A model generated the notes under the pieces. That model saw nothing but the letters and a program-made list of their open reading frames with translations, was not told the origin of the DNA and made no database searches. This document shows, piece by piece, positions 54,521-64,000 of a stretch of 64,000 nt of DNA. The translations under genes were made by a program, and so were the position numbers. Each line of letters opens with the position of its first letter. Position 1 is the first letter of the stretch. Origin of the DNA: Aurantiacibacter marinus (GTDB lineage Bacteria > Pseudomonadota > Alphaproteobacteria > Sphingomonadales > Sphingomonadaceae); contig NZ_LDCP01000003.1 of NCBI RefSeq assembly GCF_001021555.1, positions 124,001 to 188,000 of the forward strand, read 5' to 3'.

Positions 54521-54649
54521 TCAGACTGCGGCGTCTACGTCGTCGGCGACAGATTCCAGATCTTGTCCGACACCGCGCACGGTGTTGCAGGCAGATGCGC
54601 TGAATACGAGCACCCCGGCGGTAACGGCGATAATAATCTTGCGAGCCAT
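54521..54649 (-). CDS. Entericidin-like small lipoprotein (42 aa)
   Basis: A 42-residue lipoprotein: signal peptide MARKIIIAVTAGVLVFSASA followed by the lipidated cysteine and the entericidin core CNTVRGVGQDLESVADDV. Entericidins are short, abundant outer-membrane lipoproteins; EcnA/EcnB form an antidote/toxin pair in E. coli, but only one gene is here. AAGGA lies about 9 bases before the ATG. Too short for usual gene callers. Confidence 0.85.
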   Translation of the reverse strand: MARKIIIAVTAGVLVFSASACNTVRGVGQDLESVADDVDAAV

Positions 54650-54712
54650 CGATATGGTCCTTTCCAATTGCCCAAGGTTCGAGCGGATACAAAGGAAACT
54701 GCCAGCCGGCCG

Positions 54713-55666
54713 TCAGGTTCCTGCGGCCTGCACCTGCGCGGCGAAACGTTGCTTTCTAAGGACACGCTCGCGCCATGTGATAATGATCCCCGCAGCGATA
54801 ACCAGAGGCGCGCCGAACCATGTCGCTGTGGTCGGAAGGGTGGAGAAGATCAACCAACCCAGCAAGGTTGCCCAGATCAGACTGGAATAATCCATGACAA
54901 TCACGCTGGACACCTCGCCAAAGCGCAGTGCCATTGTGATGAGCACTTGCCCCCATGTACCGGCAAGCCCGATGCCAAGTAGCAGCAGCCATTGATGGCT
55001 GGATAGCGGTTCATGCACAAAAGGCATGATCGGCAGGGTCAGCAGAACCGTTGCCATGCTGAACCAGAAGACAATCGTCGTCGGCCTGTCCGTGCGCGAA
55101 AGGTCGCGGATCTGGATCGAAATGAGTGCAATCATGAAGGCACCGCCCAAGGCTACGCCTGCGCCGAAAAGAGGAATATTTCCGCCGCCGGGTTGGGCAA
55201 TGATCACTACCCCTGCGAAACCGGCCAGCACTGCCGACCAGCGCCAGACACCCACGGTTTCACGCAGGATGACAACGGAAAGAATTGTCGCGAATAGCGG
55301 GCCGGTAAAGCCGAACGTTGTCGCCTCCGCCAATGGTAGCAGGATAACCCCGCCAAAATTCAGGATCATCCCCACAATGCCATATCCGGCGCGCATGGCA
55401 TGGGCGCCTGGGCGCTGGGTTTTCAGCGTGCCAAGTCCGCCTGCGAGCATCGCCCAGACAAGCAGGATCGGCAGAGAGGTGAATTGCCGCCAGAAAATCA
55501 GTTCTGCCAGATGGATGCCGCTGTCAGACGCCAGCTTAATGAACGCGGCCATCACAGCGAAACCGGCAATTCCTGCAAGCCGCATCAGCAAGGCCAGCAT
55601 GGGCCGATCTGTCGTTGTGGTGGTCACACCAAAGGCCATAGGCGCACGGCATTTGCGATCAAGCAT
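54713..55666 (-). CDS. EamA/DMT-family transporter (first)
   Basis: A 317-residue inner-membrane transporter with about ten helices in two EamA repeats (GIAGFAVMAAFIKLASDSG onward; VGVWRWSAVLAGFAGVVIIAQPGG; GVALGGAFMIALISIQIRDLSR). The substrate is not known; families include metabolite and amino-acid exporters. Upstream ATG choices at 55666, 55639 and 55600 are all possible; the helices begin near the last one. Transcribed toward the entericidin gene. Confidence 0.85.
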   Translation of the reverse strand: MLDRKCRAPMAFGVTTTTTDRPMLALLMRLAGIAGFAVMAAFIKLASDSGIHLAELIFWRQFTSLPILLVWAMLAGGLGTLKTQRPGAHAMRAGYGIVGMILNFGGVILLPLAEATTFGFTGPLFATILSVVILRETVGVWRWSAVLAGFAGVVIIAQPGGGNIPLFGAGVALGGAFMIALISIQIRDLSRTDRPTTIVFWFSMATVLLTLPIMPFVHEPLSSHQWLLLLGIGLAGTWGQVLITMALRFGEVSSVIVMDYSSLIWATLLGWLIFSTLPTTATWFGAPLVIAAGIIITWRERVLRKQRFAAQVQAAGT

Positions 55667-55701
55667 TGTCGTAAACGTGCGCGCTATCCATATGGCGCGC
55701 G

Positions 55702-55932
55702 ATGCACTGGCCCGAATTCATCCTCTTTGCGAGCGACGCGCTGCGCTACACCATCGCCGGCGCGGCCTTGTTGTGCCTGTCGGCGCTGTCCGTATGGGGT
55801 GAGAAGCGGCGCGCGCGGCGCAAACATCCGGACGCGGTGGGGCTTATGCCGTGGCGCGATATCGGGGTGGTGAGCACCTTTGCTGGGCTTGCATTGCTGG
55901 CGTTCGGAATCGTGGGGCTGATCAAAGGTTAG
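55702..55932 (+). CDS. Small two-helix membrane protein (76 aa)
   Basis: A 76-residue protein with two hydrophobic helices (YTIAGAALLCLSALSVW and VVSTFAGLALLAFGIVGLI) joined by a basic loop (GEKRRARRKHPDAVGLMPW). I do not recognise a family. It is divergent from the EamA gene (35-bp gap) and convergent with cpaF. Confidence 0.6.
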   Translation: MHWPEFILFASDALRYTIAGAALLCLSALSVWGEKRRARRKHPDAVGLMPWRDIGVVSTFAGLALLAFGIVGLIKG

Positions 55933-56031
55933 GAAGTTGCTGGCGTGGTGCTTGTCGCTTCGACCTTAGGCCAGGACAAAGGGCAGCCGCCCGCCCGCAG
56001 CGGGGCCAGCTTGATGGCAGCCTAGCGAGGC

Positions 56032-56053
56032 CGCTCGCCCGGCTGGGCGAGCG
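56032..56053 (-). terminator. Hairpin after cpaF
   Basis: A perfect 9-bp stem (CGCTCGCCC with GGGCGAGCG) and the loop GGCT, 8 bp past the cpaF stop on the minus strand. No T-run follows on that side. Confidence 0.55.
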
Positions 56054-56061
56054 AAAATCAA

Positions 56062-57591
56062 TTACAAACAGGCTTCCAGATAAGCCTGATCGAACCCGAA
56101 CATGCGGGCCTTTTCCAGGGTATAGGGGCGCAGGCCAGAGCTCCGATATTCGCCGATGATCTTGCCGTCTTCGCCTTCATCAAGATATTCGAAAGCGAAC
56201 AATTCCTGCGTCACGATCACATCGCCTTCCATCCCGATGACTTCGGTAATGTTGGTGGTACGCCGCGAACCATCACGAAGGCGCTTTACCTGCACAATCA
56301 GATCGACCGATTCTGCGATCTGGCGACTGATGGCTTCCTTCGGGATCTTGATGTCGCCCATCAGGATCATGTTTTCCATACGGCCAAGGCACTCACGCGG
56401 AGAGTTGGCGTGGAGCGTACACATGGAACCATCGTGGCCCGTGTTCATCGCGGCGAGAAGGTCGAAACACTCCGCGCCGCGAATTTCGCCCAGGATGATC
56501 CGGTCAGGACGCATACGCAAGGCGTTCTTCACAAGGTCGCCAATGGTAATCGCGCCTTGCCCTTCAAGGTTTGGCGGACGTGTTTCCAGCGGCAGCCAGT
56601 GGGGCTGTTGCAGACGCAATTCGGCCGCATCCTCGATGGTCAGCACACGCTCACCCGGGTCGATCATTTTCGACAGCGAGTTGAGCATTGTTGTCTTGCC
56701 CGAACCCGTACCGCCGGAAATCACCACATTCATGCGGCAGGCACCGGCAATTTTCAGCGCGGTACACATCTTTTCGTCCATCGAGCCCCAACCCTTGAGC
56801 ATATCAAGCGTGATCGGCTTTTCGGAGAATTTACGAATGGAAATCGCGGTACCGCGCAGCGAAAGCGGCGGTACGATGACGTTCACACGTGAACCGTCTT
56901 TCAAACGGGCATCGGCCAGCGGTGTGGTCTGGTCAACGCGGCGGCCGACCTGGTTCACGATACGCTGCGCGATCTGGAAAAGGTGGCTTTCATCGCGGAA
57001 CTTGATCGGCGCGATGACCAGCTTGCCCTTCTTTTCGATGTAGGTCTGGTCGGGGCCGTTGACCATGATGTCTGTAATGTCGGGATCGCCAAGCAGCTCT
57101 TCCAGCGGACCGAAACCAAGCAATTCGTCAATCAGCACTTTTTCCAGCGCGAATTGCTCGCGGCGGTTCAGTGTGACTTTCAGTTCGGCCAGCACTTCCA
57201 TGATGATCGGTCGGAATTCTTCGGAAAGCTCTTCCTTGGAAAGCGTGGCTGCGGCTTCTGGATCGACACGTTCCAGCAGGCGCGGCAGCACCTGTTCCTT
57301 TATCTTGTGAACGCTGGCTTCGAAGCCGCCGATTTCCTGCTTTTCATGCACAGCATTGGAACGCTCGGCCAAACGGCTCATCGCGTCGCCGTGTTGTCCG
57401 CCATCGACAGCGGCGCCTGCAGGTGGAACAGGCGGGAACTGGTCACCGCCGGCAGGAGAAAGTTCGTCCGCTTCTTCCGATGCAGCCGAACCGGAGGAAC
57501 CGCCGCCACGCATGGGTTTCGCCACGCCAAAGCTTGGGCGTGCCCCCTTGCCCATTCCGCCAGTTCCATTCTTTCTACCGAAAGCGCTCAT
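56062..57591 (-). CDS. cpaF: CpaF/TadA-type secretion ATPase
   Basis: A 509-residue hexameric ATPase of Flp/Tad pilus assembly. An unstructured Gly/Pro/Ser head (about 1-75) precedes the N-terminal domain and the RecA-like core with Walker A ISGGTGSGKTTMLN (about 293), Asp box DAAELRLQQPHWLP, Walker B ILGEIRGAECFD and the His box MNTGHDGSMCTLHANS. GAGGA precedes the ATG. It powers pilus polymerisation together with TadB/TadC, but neither these nor cpaB/C/E are next to it, so this is a solitary copy. Confidence 0.93.
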   Translation of the reverse strand: MSAFGRKNGTGGMGKGARPSFGVAKPMRGGGSSGSAASEEADELSPAGGDQFPPVPPAGAAVDGGQHGDAMSRLAERSNAVHEKQEIGGFEASVHKIKEQVLPRLLERVDPEAAATLSKEELSEEFRPIIMEVLAELKVTLNRREQFALEKVLIDELLGFGPLEELLGDPDITDIMVNGPDQTYIEKKGKLVIAPIKFRDESHLFQIAQRIVNQVGRRVDQTTPLADARLKDGSRVNVIVPPLSLRGTAISIRKFSEKPITLDMLKGWGSMDEKMCTALKIAGACRMNVVISGGTGSGKTTMLNSLSKMIDPGERVLTIEDAAELRLQQPHWLPLETRPPNLEGQGAITIGDLVKNALRMRPDRIILGEIRGAECFDLLAAMNTGHDGSMCTLHANSPRECLGRMENMILMGDIKIPKEAISRQIAESVDLIVQVKRLRDGSRRTTNITEVIGMEGDVIVTQELFAFEYLDEGEDGKIIGEYRSSGLRPYTLEKARMFGFDQAYLEACL

Positions 57592-58265
57592 TCGATGGTC
57601 CTCGATTTACCCACGATGCAGCCCTCCGACAGGGAGAACCAGCTATTCGAGGACCGGTGTCGCTGAACTTGGTAAACATTTCGCAAACCTTTTGCCGTTT
57701 GCGGGGAATAATTGGGTGATAATAGCAATGCGGGCGCGCTTGGCACCGCTCGCTGCGTGCCACATTGCGTCCCGGCTGATCGCGCGAAAAACGCTCACAG
57801 CATCGTTCACCTGCGTAGATGCAAGGCCTTGTGCCACGCCGCTTCCGACGCGTTGCATAAGCCAATTCAGCGGGGAGAGATGCGCATTTTCCGCAACGCC
57901 GCGATCGGCGATTACAATATCTGCGCGGCCTTCCATGATGAGTGCAACCAGCGCAGTGCCCTCGGTGCTGGCATCCTAGACTGCCAGACATTCTACCGTG
58001 TCCAAGCAGTCCACACGGCGCGGCAATGCGGCTAGCGTTGCGGGCAGGTTACCAGTTCCGTGCAGACATGGAATTTGGATGATGAGCTTTGTCTTGCATT
58101 CGCCAATCGCGGCTCGTGCGTAGGGGAGCCGATGTAGGGATCTAACAAGGTTGGCTGTTCAAAGTGCGGCAAAGGGTGTGACAAAGCGATTGAACGGGAT
58201 TGCTCCGGGCTCTAAGCCGCCGCGAACCATGGCCGCGCAGGCCCTGGGCGGAAGGGCGCCATTTC
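57592..58265. other. 674-bp stretch without a confident gene
   Basis: Between divergent cpaF and an EamA gene. The minus strand carries a 97-codon frame (57643-57936) whose open reading extends upstream to a TAG at about 57980. It includes VALIMEGRADIVIADRG and looks weakly coding, but I recognise no family and its end drifts in codon use, so it may be a decayed gene. A GTGACAAAG sequence at 58178-58186 resembles part of the 28-bp element but lacks the palindrome. The promoters of both flanking genes must lie here. Confidence 0.5.
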
Positions 58266-59171
58266 ATGCAGCAATCAGACAGAGCAGGCCTGCTTTTCGC
58301 GCTCGCCGGGTTCTGCTTGCTTTCGGTTGGCGATGCTGTTGTCAAAAGCATGGCCGATGAATGGACCCCGACCGCGCTTGCCGCATTTCGGTATTCACTT
58401 GGCGCCATTGCACTTTCCACCCTGCTGGTGGTCAAGGAAGGCACCCAGCCTGTGCGGCGGATCCCGCTGCCGTTGATACAGGCATTGCGGGGTTTTGGTG
58501 TCGGGCTGGCAACGGTATCTTTCTTTGGCAGCGTATGGCTGATGCCGCTGGCCGATGCTGTGGCGATCACCTTTACCCAGCCGATGATCACAGCGATCCT
58601 GGCCGCAATATTTCTGGGTGAGCGGCTGCGTCTCACGACCATCCTCGCGACCCTTGTGGCTTTCATTGGCGTGCTGATCATTCTGCGGCCCAACTTTGCG
58701 GAGATCGGTTTTGCCGCGCTTCTTCCGCTGCTCTGCGCCTTGGGAATGGCCATATTGATGACTGCCAACAGAGCGGCACGGGGCGGGGGCAGCGCTCTTG
58801 CCGCTCAGGCCTATGTTGCGGTCGGAGCGGCAGTTTTGTTGGTGCCCGTAGCGGCGCTTGCCCATACGAGCGGGATAGAGGGCATTCGCTTCTTCTGGCC
58901 CGAGTGGCACGTCTTGGCCCGGGCGGCATTTGTCGCACTGTCTGCCAGTACCGCGCATTGGCTGATCTACCTTGGTACGACACGGGCGGGAGCGGCGACG
59001 ATTGCGCCGATGACATACGGCCAACTGCTGATCGCAGTCGCGCTGGCGTGGTTCTTTTTCGGTGAAGCGCCAGACCTTGTGGCAATGCTGGGAGCGGCGC
59101 TGATTGTGGGGTCGGGTTTGTGGCTGTGGCATCTCAGCCAGCAACGCAAAGTCACACTTCCCGCAGCCTGA
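58266..59171 (+). CDS. EamA/DMT-family transporter (second)
   Basis: A 301-residue inner-membrane transporter with ten helices in two EamA halves (LLFALAGFCLLSVGDAVVKSMAD; FRYSLGAIALSTLLVV; PMITAILAAIFLGERLRL; MTYGQLLIAVALAWFFFGEAPD). It is not a close copy of the first EamA protein at 54713-55666. Substrate unknown. ATG 58266 is used. It converges on the glycosyltransferase gene with no gap (stop 59171, neighbour stop 59172). Confidence 0.85.
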   Translation: MQQSDRAGLLFALAGFCLLSVGDAVVKSMADEWTPTALAAFRYSLGAIALSTLLVVKEGTQPVRRIPLPLIQALRGFGVGLATVSFFGSVWLMPLADAVAITFTQPMITAILAAIFLGERLRLTTILATLVAFIGVLIILRPNFAEIGFAALLPLLCALGMAILMTANRAARGGGSALAAQAYVAVGAAVLLVPVAALAHTSGIEGIRFFWPEWHVLARAAFVALSASTAHWLIYLGTTRAGAATIAPMTYGQLLIAVALAWFFFGEAPDLVAMLGAALIVGSGLWLWHLSQQRKVTLPAA

Positions 59172-60662
59172 TCAATTGCGCCTGATCCATGCGGTAATTG
59201 TGCGGCCGTGCATTTCGACGGACAGATCTTTCGCATAATCACTTGCCAAGGCGGCCTCCACCAGCGCGGTCGCTTCGTTATTCTGGATTGTCATCGGGCT
59301 GCTGGCAGTAACGATTGCGCCAGGGCGGGTCGCCAAGACGCGCGCGACTTCCTCCGCCTGATCAACGCCAAGCGCATTCACTTCCAGGGCATTGTTGAGG
59401 TGATCGGGATAGACAAATTTCGTCGGTACACAGCTGTCCGTCATGCGGTAAAGCGCGGTGGGGCCATCGAACAGCCAGAGGCAATCGCTATCCGCGCCCA
59501 CATGCGGAGAAATGGCGGCCGCCAGATCACCGGCTGCCTGGCGTTCCTCAAGCGAATATTCGTAACGATCAGGCAGAGCCAGCAGAGCAAAAAAGCCCGC
59601 CGACAGTACCAACGCCGGGAACACCCGCAATGGTGCGCGCCGGTCCAGCAGCGGCAAAGCGATTAGCGCGGCTGGCGCGGCCATTGCTGCATAATAATAG
59701 AGATAGACTGTCCCCGGCAGCAGCACTGTTGCGAGCGTGGACAACGCCCAGCCGCAGTAAAACAGCCAATCAGAGAACGGTTGAGGGCGCTTCATGCGGA
59801 ACGCAGCATAGACGCCGCCGATGGCGAGAATTGCGAGCGGTGACACTCCTAGCCAGTGGTCAGACGCCCAGCGGCCTTGCGGAGCGGGCATGCGGTCAAA
59901 GAAGCTGAGGACGTTGGCAAACAGAAACGCATCGAACTCGCCAATCGCGGCGTAAAAGGCACCGGCGGCAACGCTGGGTAACAGGCCGAGCGCGACGAAG
60001 GCCGCAGCCAGCGTGGCAAGACGGGGCAGGGCAATGCCACGGCGATGCTCTACCCAAAGTGCATACAGGCCAAAGAATACGCACTGCGGCAGCACCGTGT
60101 ATTTGACCTGCAAGGCCAGCCCGCCCAGCAGCATCGCCCACATGGCACGCCGCGTGAAACTCGGATGATTGGCGTCGACCAGCAATGCGGCCATGCCCAG
60201 CATCAGCGGCAGGAAGAACACCTCGCTCTGCCCGGAATAGCTGGCGTAGGCGCACAGTAGCATGGTCGAAATCGCGCTTGCCACCATGGCAGAAAAACGG
60301 CCAACCAGTCGCCGTGCGAGGTAGTAGGTCAATACTGCTCCGGCCAAAGCGAACGCAAAGGCGAGGAGCTGATAGGCCAGCGGTCCGGGCCCAAACAACG
60401 CGTGTGCGGCGGCATAAATGGCAAACAGGCCGAAGGGCTTGCGGTCCCACCAGTCAACGAAGGGCAATTCGCCTTCCGTCATGCGCCAGCCGATGAAGCT
60501 GTAAAGCTGCTCGTCAAAATCGGCGACCGGATCACCAAACCAGATGGCGCGCGTTGCCAGCACCAGCAGCGCCAGCAGGCCAAGCGCCAGCGCGTCGCCG
60601 CGCAGAAGCGCTGCGAAACCTCCAGGGCTTTCCTTGCGGGGTACTGCTGCCAGAGTATTCAT
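59172..60662 (-). CDS. GT39-like membrane glycosyltransferase
   Basis: A 496-residue protein with about ten membrane helices and a C-terminal soluble tail. The first periplasmic loop holds DFDEQLYSFIGWRMTEGE (the acidic pair expected for the catalytic base) and WWDRKPFGLFAIYAAAHA, the pattern of ArnT/PMT-like enzymes that use a lipid-linked sugar. The acceptor is unknown. ATG 60662 with AGGAGA upstream is chosen; an in-frame GTG-type extension to 60749 would overlap the 28-bp element and is unlikely. It has its own regulated promoter region. Confidence 0.82.
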   Translation of the reverse strand: MNTLAAVPRKESPGGFAALLRGDALALGLLALLVLATRAIWFGDPVADFDEQLYSFIGWRMTEGELPFVDWWDRKPFGLFAIYAAAHALFGPGPLAYQLLAFAFALAGAVLTYYLARRLVGRFSAMVASAISTMLLCAYASYSGQSEVFFLPLMLGMAALLVDANHPSFTRRAMWAMLLGGLALQVKYTVLPQCVFFGLYALWVEHRRGIALPRLATLAAAFVALGLLPSVAAGAFYAAIGEFDAFLFANVLSFFDRMPAPQGRWASDHWLGVSPLAILAIGGVYAAFRMKRPQPFSDWLFYCGWALSTLATVLLPGTVYLYYYAAMAAPAALIALPLLDRRAPLRVFPALVLSAGFFALLALPDRYEYSLEERQAAGDLAAAISPHVGADSDCLWLFDGPTALYRMTDSCVPTKFVYPDHLNNALEVNALGVDQAEEVARVLATRPGAIVTASSPMTIQNNEATALVEAALASDYAKDLSVEMHGRTITAWIRRN

Positions 60663-61016
60663 CGTGAAACGCGTCTCCTGTTGGTGCCGCAATGGCGCAA
60701 ACGTGGTTAAGAATTGCTTATCCTGCGCCCAAATCGGGCCGGGTGACAAAGGTTACACTGTGTAACCCAGCGATTTCAGGTCTATTATTCATTGATAACA
60801 GAGCGTTGCTGATGAAATGCGGCGGGTGACACTCCGGCGTTTGAATACGCAGCGGACATAGCGATCTCCAATACGAAACGACCGTGCAACCTGGTTAACG
60901 ACACGCCTGTAGGACAGGGCATTCGCGCGCTAACGAACAAATCGCCACCAATTTGCGACCTTTCGGCCTGCCCGCGCGTATATATGAAAACACCAATCTG
61001 ACGGAGCTTCAGCGCA
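60663..61016. other. Divergent promoter region, glycosyltransferase / SOUL gene
   Basis: A 354-bp gap with no gene on either strand. It holds copy B of the 28-bp element (60741-60768) for the leftward gene and another GGGTGACA at 60823-60830. The rightward SOUL gene has no obvious promoter that I can name. Confidence 0.55.
60741..60768 (-). promoter_or_regulatory. 28-bp element, copy B, upstream of the GT39-like gene
   Basis: On the minus strand this reads GGGTTACAC, AG, TGTAACC, TTTGTCACCC, identical to copy A (28073-28100) at 26 of 28 bases; both changes fall in the 3-bp centre of the palindrome. It ends 78 nt before ATG 60662, against 76 nt for copy A, and has the same orientation to its gene. 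A repressor or activator site shared by the two genes is likely. Confidence 0.7.
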
Positions 61017-61649
61017 ATGATCAAGAAACTGGCACTCGCAGCCGCAGGCATAGGCGTGATGGCGCTCGGAAGTGCTGCGGCTCTGGCGCAATACGAACAG
61101 CGGACGGAGGAGCCCGATTTCACAGCGATTGTGGAAGACGGCGATTTCGCACTGCGCGAATACCCGTCAATCGTCGTGGCAGAGGTCTGGCACACTGGCA
61201 CCCGCGAACGCGCTTCGAGTGCAGGTTTCCGCCGCCTGGCTGCCTATATTTTCGCGCAAGATCGCGGCGGAGAAGCCATCGCCATGACGGCACCTGTAAT
61301 ACAGGACGCGCCTGAACAGATAGCTATGACCGCGCCGGTTATGCAGGATGAAGGCGAAGCTGGCCGGTGGCGCACGCGCTTTGTCATGCCGGCGGAATAT
61401 ACGCTGGAAACCCTGCCGCCTGCACCGGACGATATCACCCTTACCGAAATCCCCGCACGCCGTATGGCTGTGATCCGCTTTTCCGGTTGGGGCCAGACAT
61501 TGGCATTGACCCAGAAAGAGGCGGAATTGCGCGCCTGGATGGCGGACCGTGACCTGACTGCTGCCGGCAATGCGGAATACGCGTTTTACAATTCGCCGGC
61601 CGTACCGGGGCCAATGCGCCGCAACGAAGTGATGATACCGGTCGGGTAA
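61017..61649 (+). CDS. SOUL-family heme-binding-like exported protein
   Basis: A 210-residue protein with a signal peptide (MIKKLALAAAGIGVMALGSAAALAQ), so periplasmic. The rest is a SOUL/HBP domain: FALREYPSIVVAEV, SSAGFRRLAAYIFAQDRGGEAIAMTAPVIQ, then AMTAPVMQ repeated, RTRFVMPAEYTLETLPPAP, RRMAVIRFSGW and a C-terminal YNSPAVPGPMRRNEVMI. Some relatives bind heme or tetrapyrroles; others do not. It is divergent from the GT39 gene and followed by a strong hairpin. Confidence 0.88.
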   Translation: MIKKLALAAAGIGVMALGSAAALAQYEQRTEEPDFTAIVEDGDFALREYPSIVVAEVWHTGTRERASSAGFRRLAAYIFAQDRGGEAIAMTAPVIQDAPEQIAMTAPVMQDEGEAGRWRTRFVMPAEYTLETLPPAPDDITLTEIPARRMAVIRFSGWGQTLALTQKEAELRAWMADRDLTAAGNAEYAFYNSPAVPGPMRRNEVMIPVG

Positions 61650-61667
61650 TGGCTGCTCAGGATTGGG

Positions 61668-61693
61668 GCGCTCACTCTCGGGGGAGTGAGCGC
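61668..61693. terminator. Hairpin after the SOUL gene
   Basis: A perfect 10-bp stem (GCGCTCACTC with GAGTGAGCGC) and a 6-nt loop TCGGGG, 18 bp past the SOUL stop. GGG/CCC can extend it past a 2-nt bulge. No T-run. A second hairpin, GCGTTTT with AAAACGC (61836-61855), lies 20 bp past the atpC stop on the other strand. Confidence 0.55.
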
Positions 61694-61875
61694 ATCCCCT
61701 TCGTGCGGCTTGTCAGGTGATAGTCGCGGCAAAGTTGGCAGCGATACGGACGCAGGGTTATATCCGCCGCCAACGCTGCCGCGATTGCTTCTTTTTCAGT
61801 GGAGTAGCGCCGTTTGCGGGCGCAAATGCCGGGGCGCGTTTTCACTCCAAAACGCTCCGTACCCCGCCAGTTGTA

Positions 61876-62133
61876 TTACCCGTCGACATGCTCCGCGAGC
61901 ACGGTGAGGCCATTTTCGCCCACTTCGGCAAAGCCGCCGCGCACTTCGATCGTTTCGGGCGTGCTGCCTTCGGTTTTCCACACCTGCACCGCGCCATCGC
62001 GGATGGTGGACATGAAAGGCGCATGGCCTTCCAGCACGCCAAACTCGCCCTCCGCACCGGGGACGACCACCATGTGGACGTCTTCCGAGCGGACGAGCTT
62101 GGACGGAGTTACGAGTTCGAAGTGCAATGCCAT
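61876..62133 (-). CDS. atpC: ATP synthase epsilon subunit
   Basis: An 85-residue epsilon subunit of F1: the beta-sandwich domain only ([39 protein letters not shown], then [19 protein letters not shown]). The C-terminal helical hairpin present in E. coli (about 138 residues) is missing, a short form known in many alphaproteobacteria. It regulates rotation and ATP hydrolysis. It follows atpD by 5 bp and ends the operon. Confidence 0.95.
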   Translation of the reverse strand: MALHFELVTPSKLVRSEDVHMVVVPGAEGEFGVLEGHAPFMSTIRDGAVQVWKTEGSTPETIEVRGGFAEVGENGLTVLAEHVDG

Positions 62134-62138
62134 GGTGA

Positions 62139-63970
<1,832 letters not shown>

Positions 63971-63985
63971 GGTTCGGTGTCCTGC

Positions 63986-64000
63986 CTACAGCGCTTCTGC
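63986..64000 (-). CDS. atpG: ATP synthase gamma subunit, last codons
   Basis: Only four codons and the stop are in the window (A-E-A-L, then TAG). AEAL is the usual end of alphaproteobacterial AtpG, and the position upstream of atpD is where atpG is expected. The call rests on context and this short ending. Confidence 0.5.
   Translation of the reverse strand, partial: AEAL

Noticed and set aside
57575-57991. 138-codon frame on the minus strand upstream of cpaF
   Set aside because: Very rich in Arg and Cys, overlaps the cpaF start, and has the typical look of an antisense shadow.
58178-58186. GTGACAAAG upstream of the second EamA gene as a third copy of the 28-bp element
   Set aside because: Only nine bases match, the palindrome is missing and the orientation to the gene is reversed.

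Overview
The window looks like a chromosomal segment of an alphaproteobacterium, most likely Sphingomonadales and probably Erythrobacteraceae (Erythrobacter/Altererythrobacter-like). This is inferred from gene content and order, not from a marker-gene search. The clues are a GC-rich sequence; the block chvI-chvG-hprK-rapZ-EIIA(Man)-ptsH divergent from pckA; a CcrM-type GANTC methyltransferase; a cobS-type cobaltochelatase subunit; split pntA genes beside a 40-residue aa3-oxidase subunit IV; and DUF1285, DUF885 and DUF938 genes. I see no rRNA, tRNA, CRISPR array, prophage or insertion sequence. The window reads as core chromosome rather than an island.

Layout. 1-10.5 kb: 3' end of cobS, a tandem pair of secreted M28 peptidases, a class A penicillin-binding protein, then fmt-truA-dehydrogenase (minus) divergent from recR-def (plus). 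10.5-15.4 kb: a membrane-embedded spermidine-synthase-like protein, a Cys-rich copper-binding protein, rmuC and a SpoU-family RNA methyltransferase. 15.4-21.8 kb: the regulatory PTS/HprK/RapZ/ChvGI block with pckA, which ties carbon and cell-envelope sensing to gluconeogenesis; no sugar permease is present. 21.8-26.8 kb: a 12-bp tandem repeat, two DUF937-like genes, small membrane proteins, a DUF885 lipoprotein, a TonB-like protein and a hydrolase. 26.9-29.6 kb: two different cysteine desulfurases and a 2Fe-2S ferredoxin. 29.6-35 kb: DUF4349 lipoprotein, PfpI-family protein, a bacterial voltage-gated sodium channel, parC and an exported protein. 35-42.7 kb: a tight minus-strand run (tRNA nucleotidyltransferase, Nudix, DUF1285, GNAT), a PQQ-type sugar dehydrogenase divergent from rnhB, a Ca/Na antiporter, an SDR and a sulfotransferase. 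42.7-47.4 kb: ccrM-folP behind a dense cluster of GANTC sites, a lipoprotein and a sigma-54-type regulator. 47.6-54.6 kb: the transhydrogenase operon with two tiny membrane genes, a racemase-like gene, dgt and three genes overlapping end to start, and an entericidin-like peptide. 54.7-64 kb: two EamA transporters, a solitary cpaF, a GT39-like glycosyltransferase, a SOUL protein and the atpD-atpC end of the ATP synthase operon, which carries an extra lipoprotein gene.

The most interesting signals are small. A 28-bp element, 26 of 28 bases identical, occurs twice 32.6 kb apart, in the same orientation and almost the same distance (76 and 78 nt) from the downstream start codon. Six GANTC sites lie within 143 bp in front of ccrM. 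A conserved-looking ferredoxin lacks any ATG/GTG/TTG start for its N-terminus. An unannotated 43-residue membrane peptide is translationally coupled between pntA and the second alpha gene. Two intergenic hairpins share an identical 12-nt loop. No large, obviously new multi-gene system is visible.
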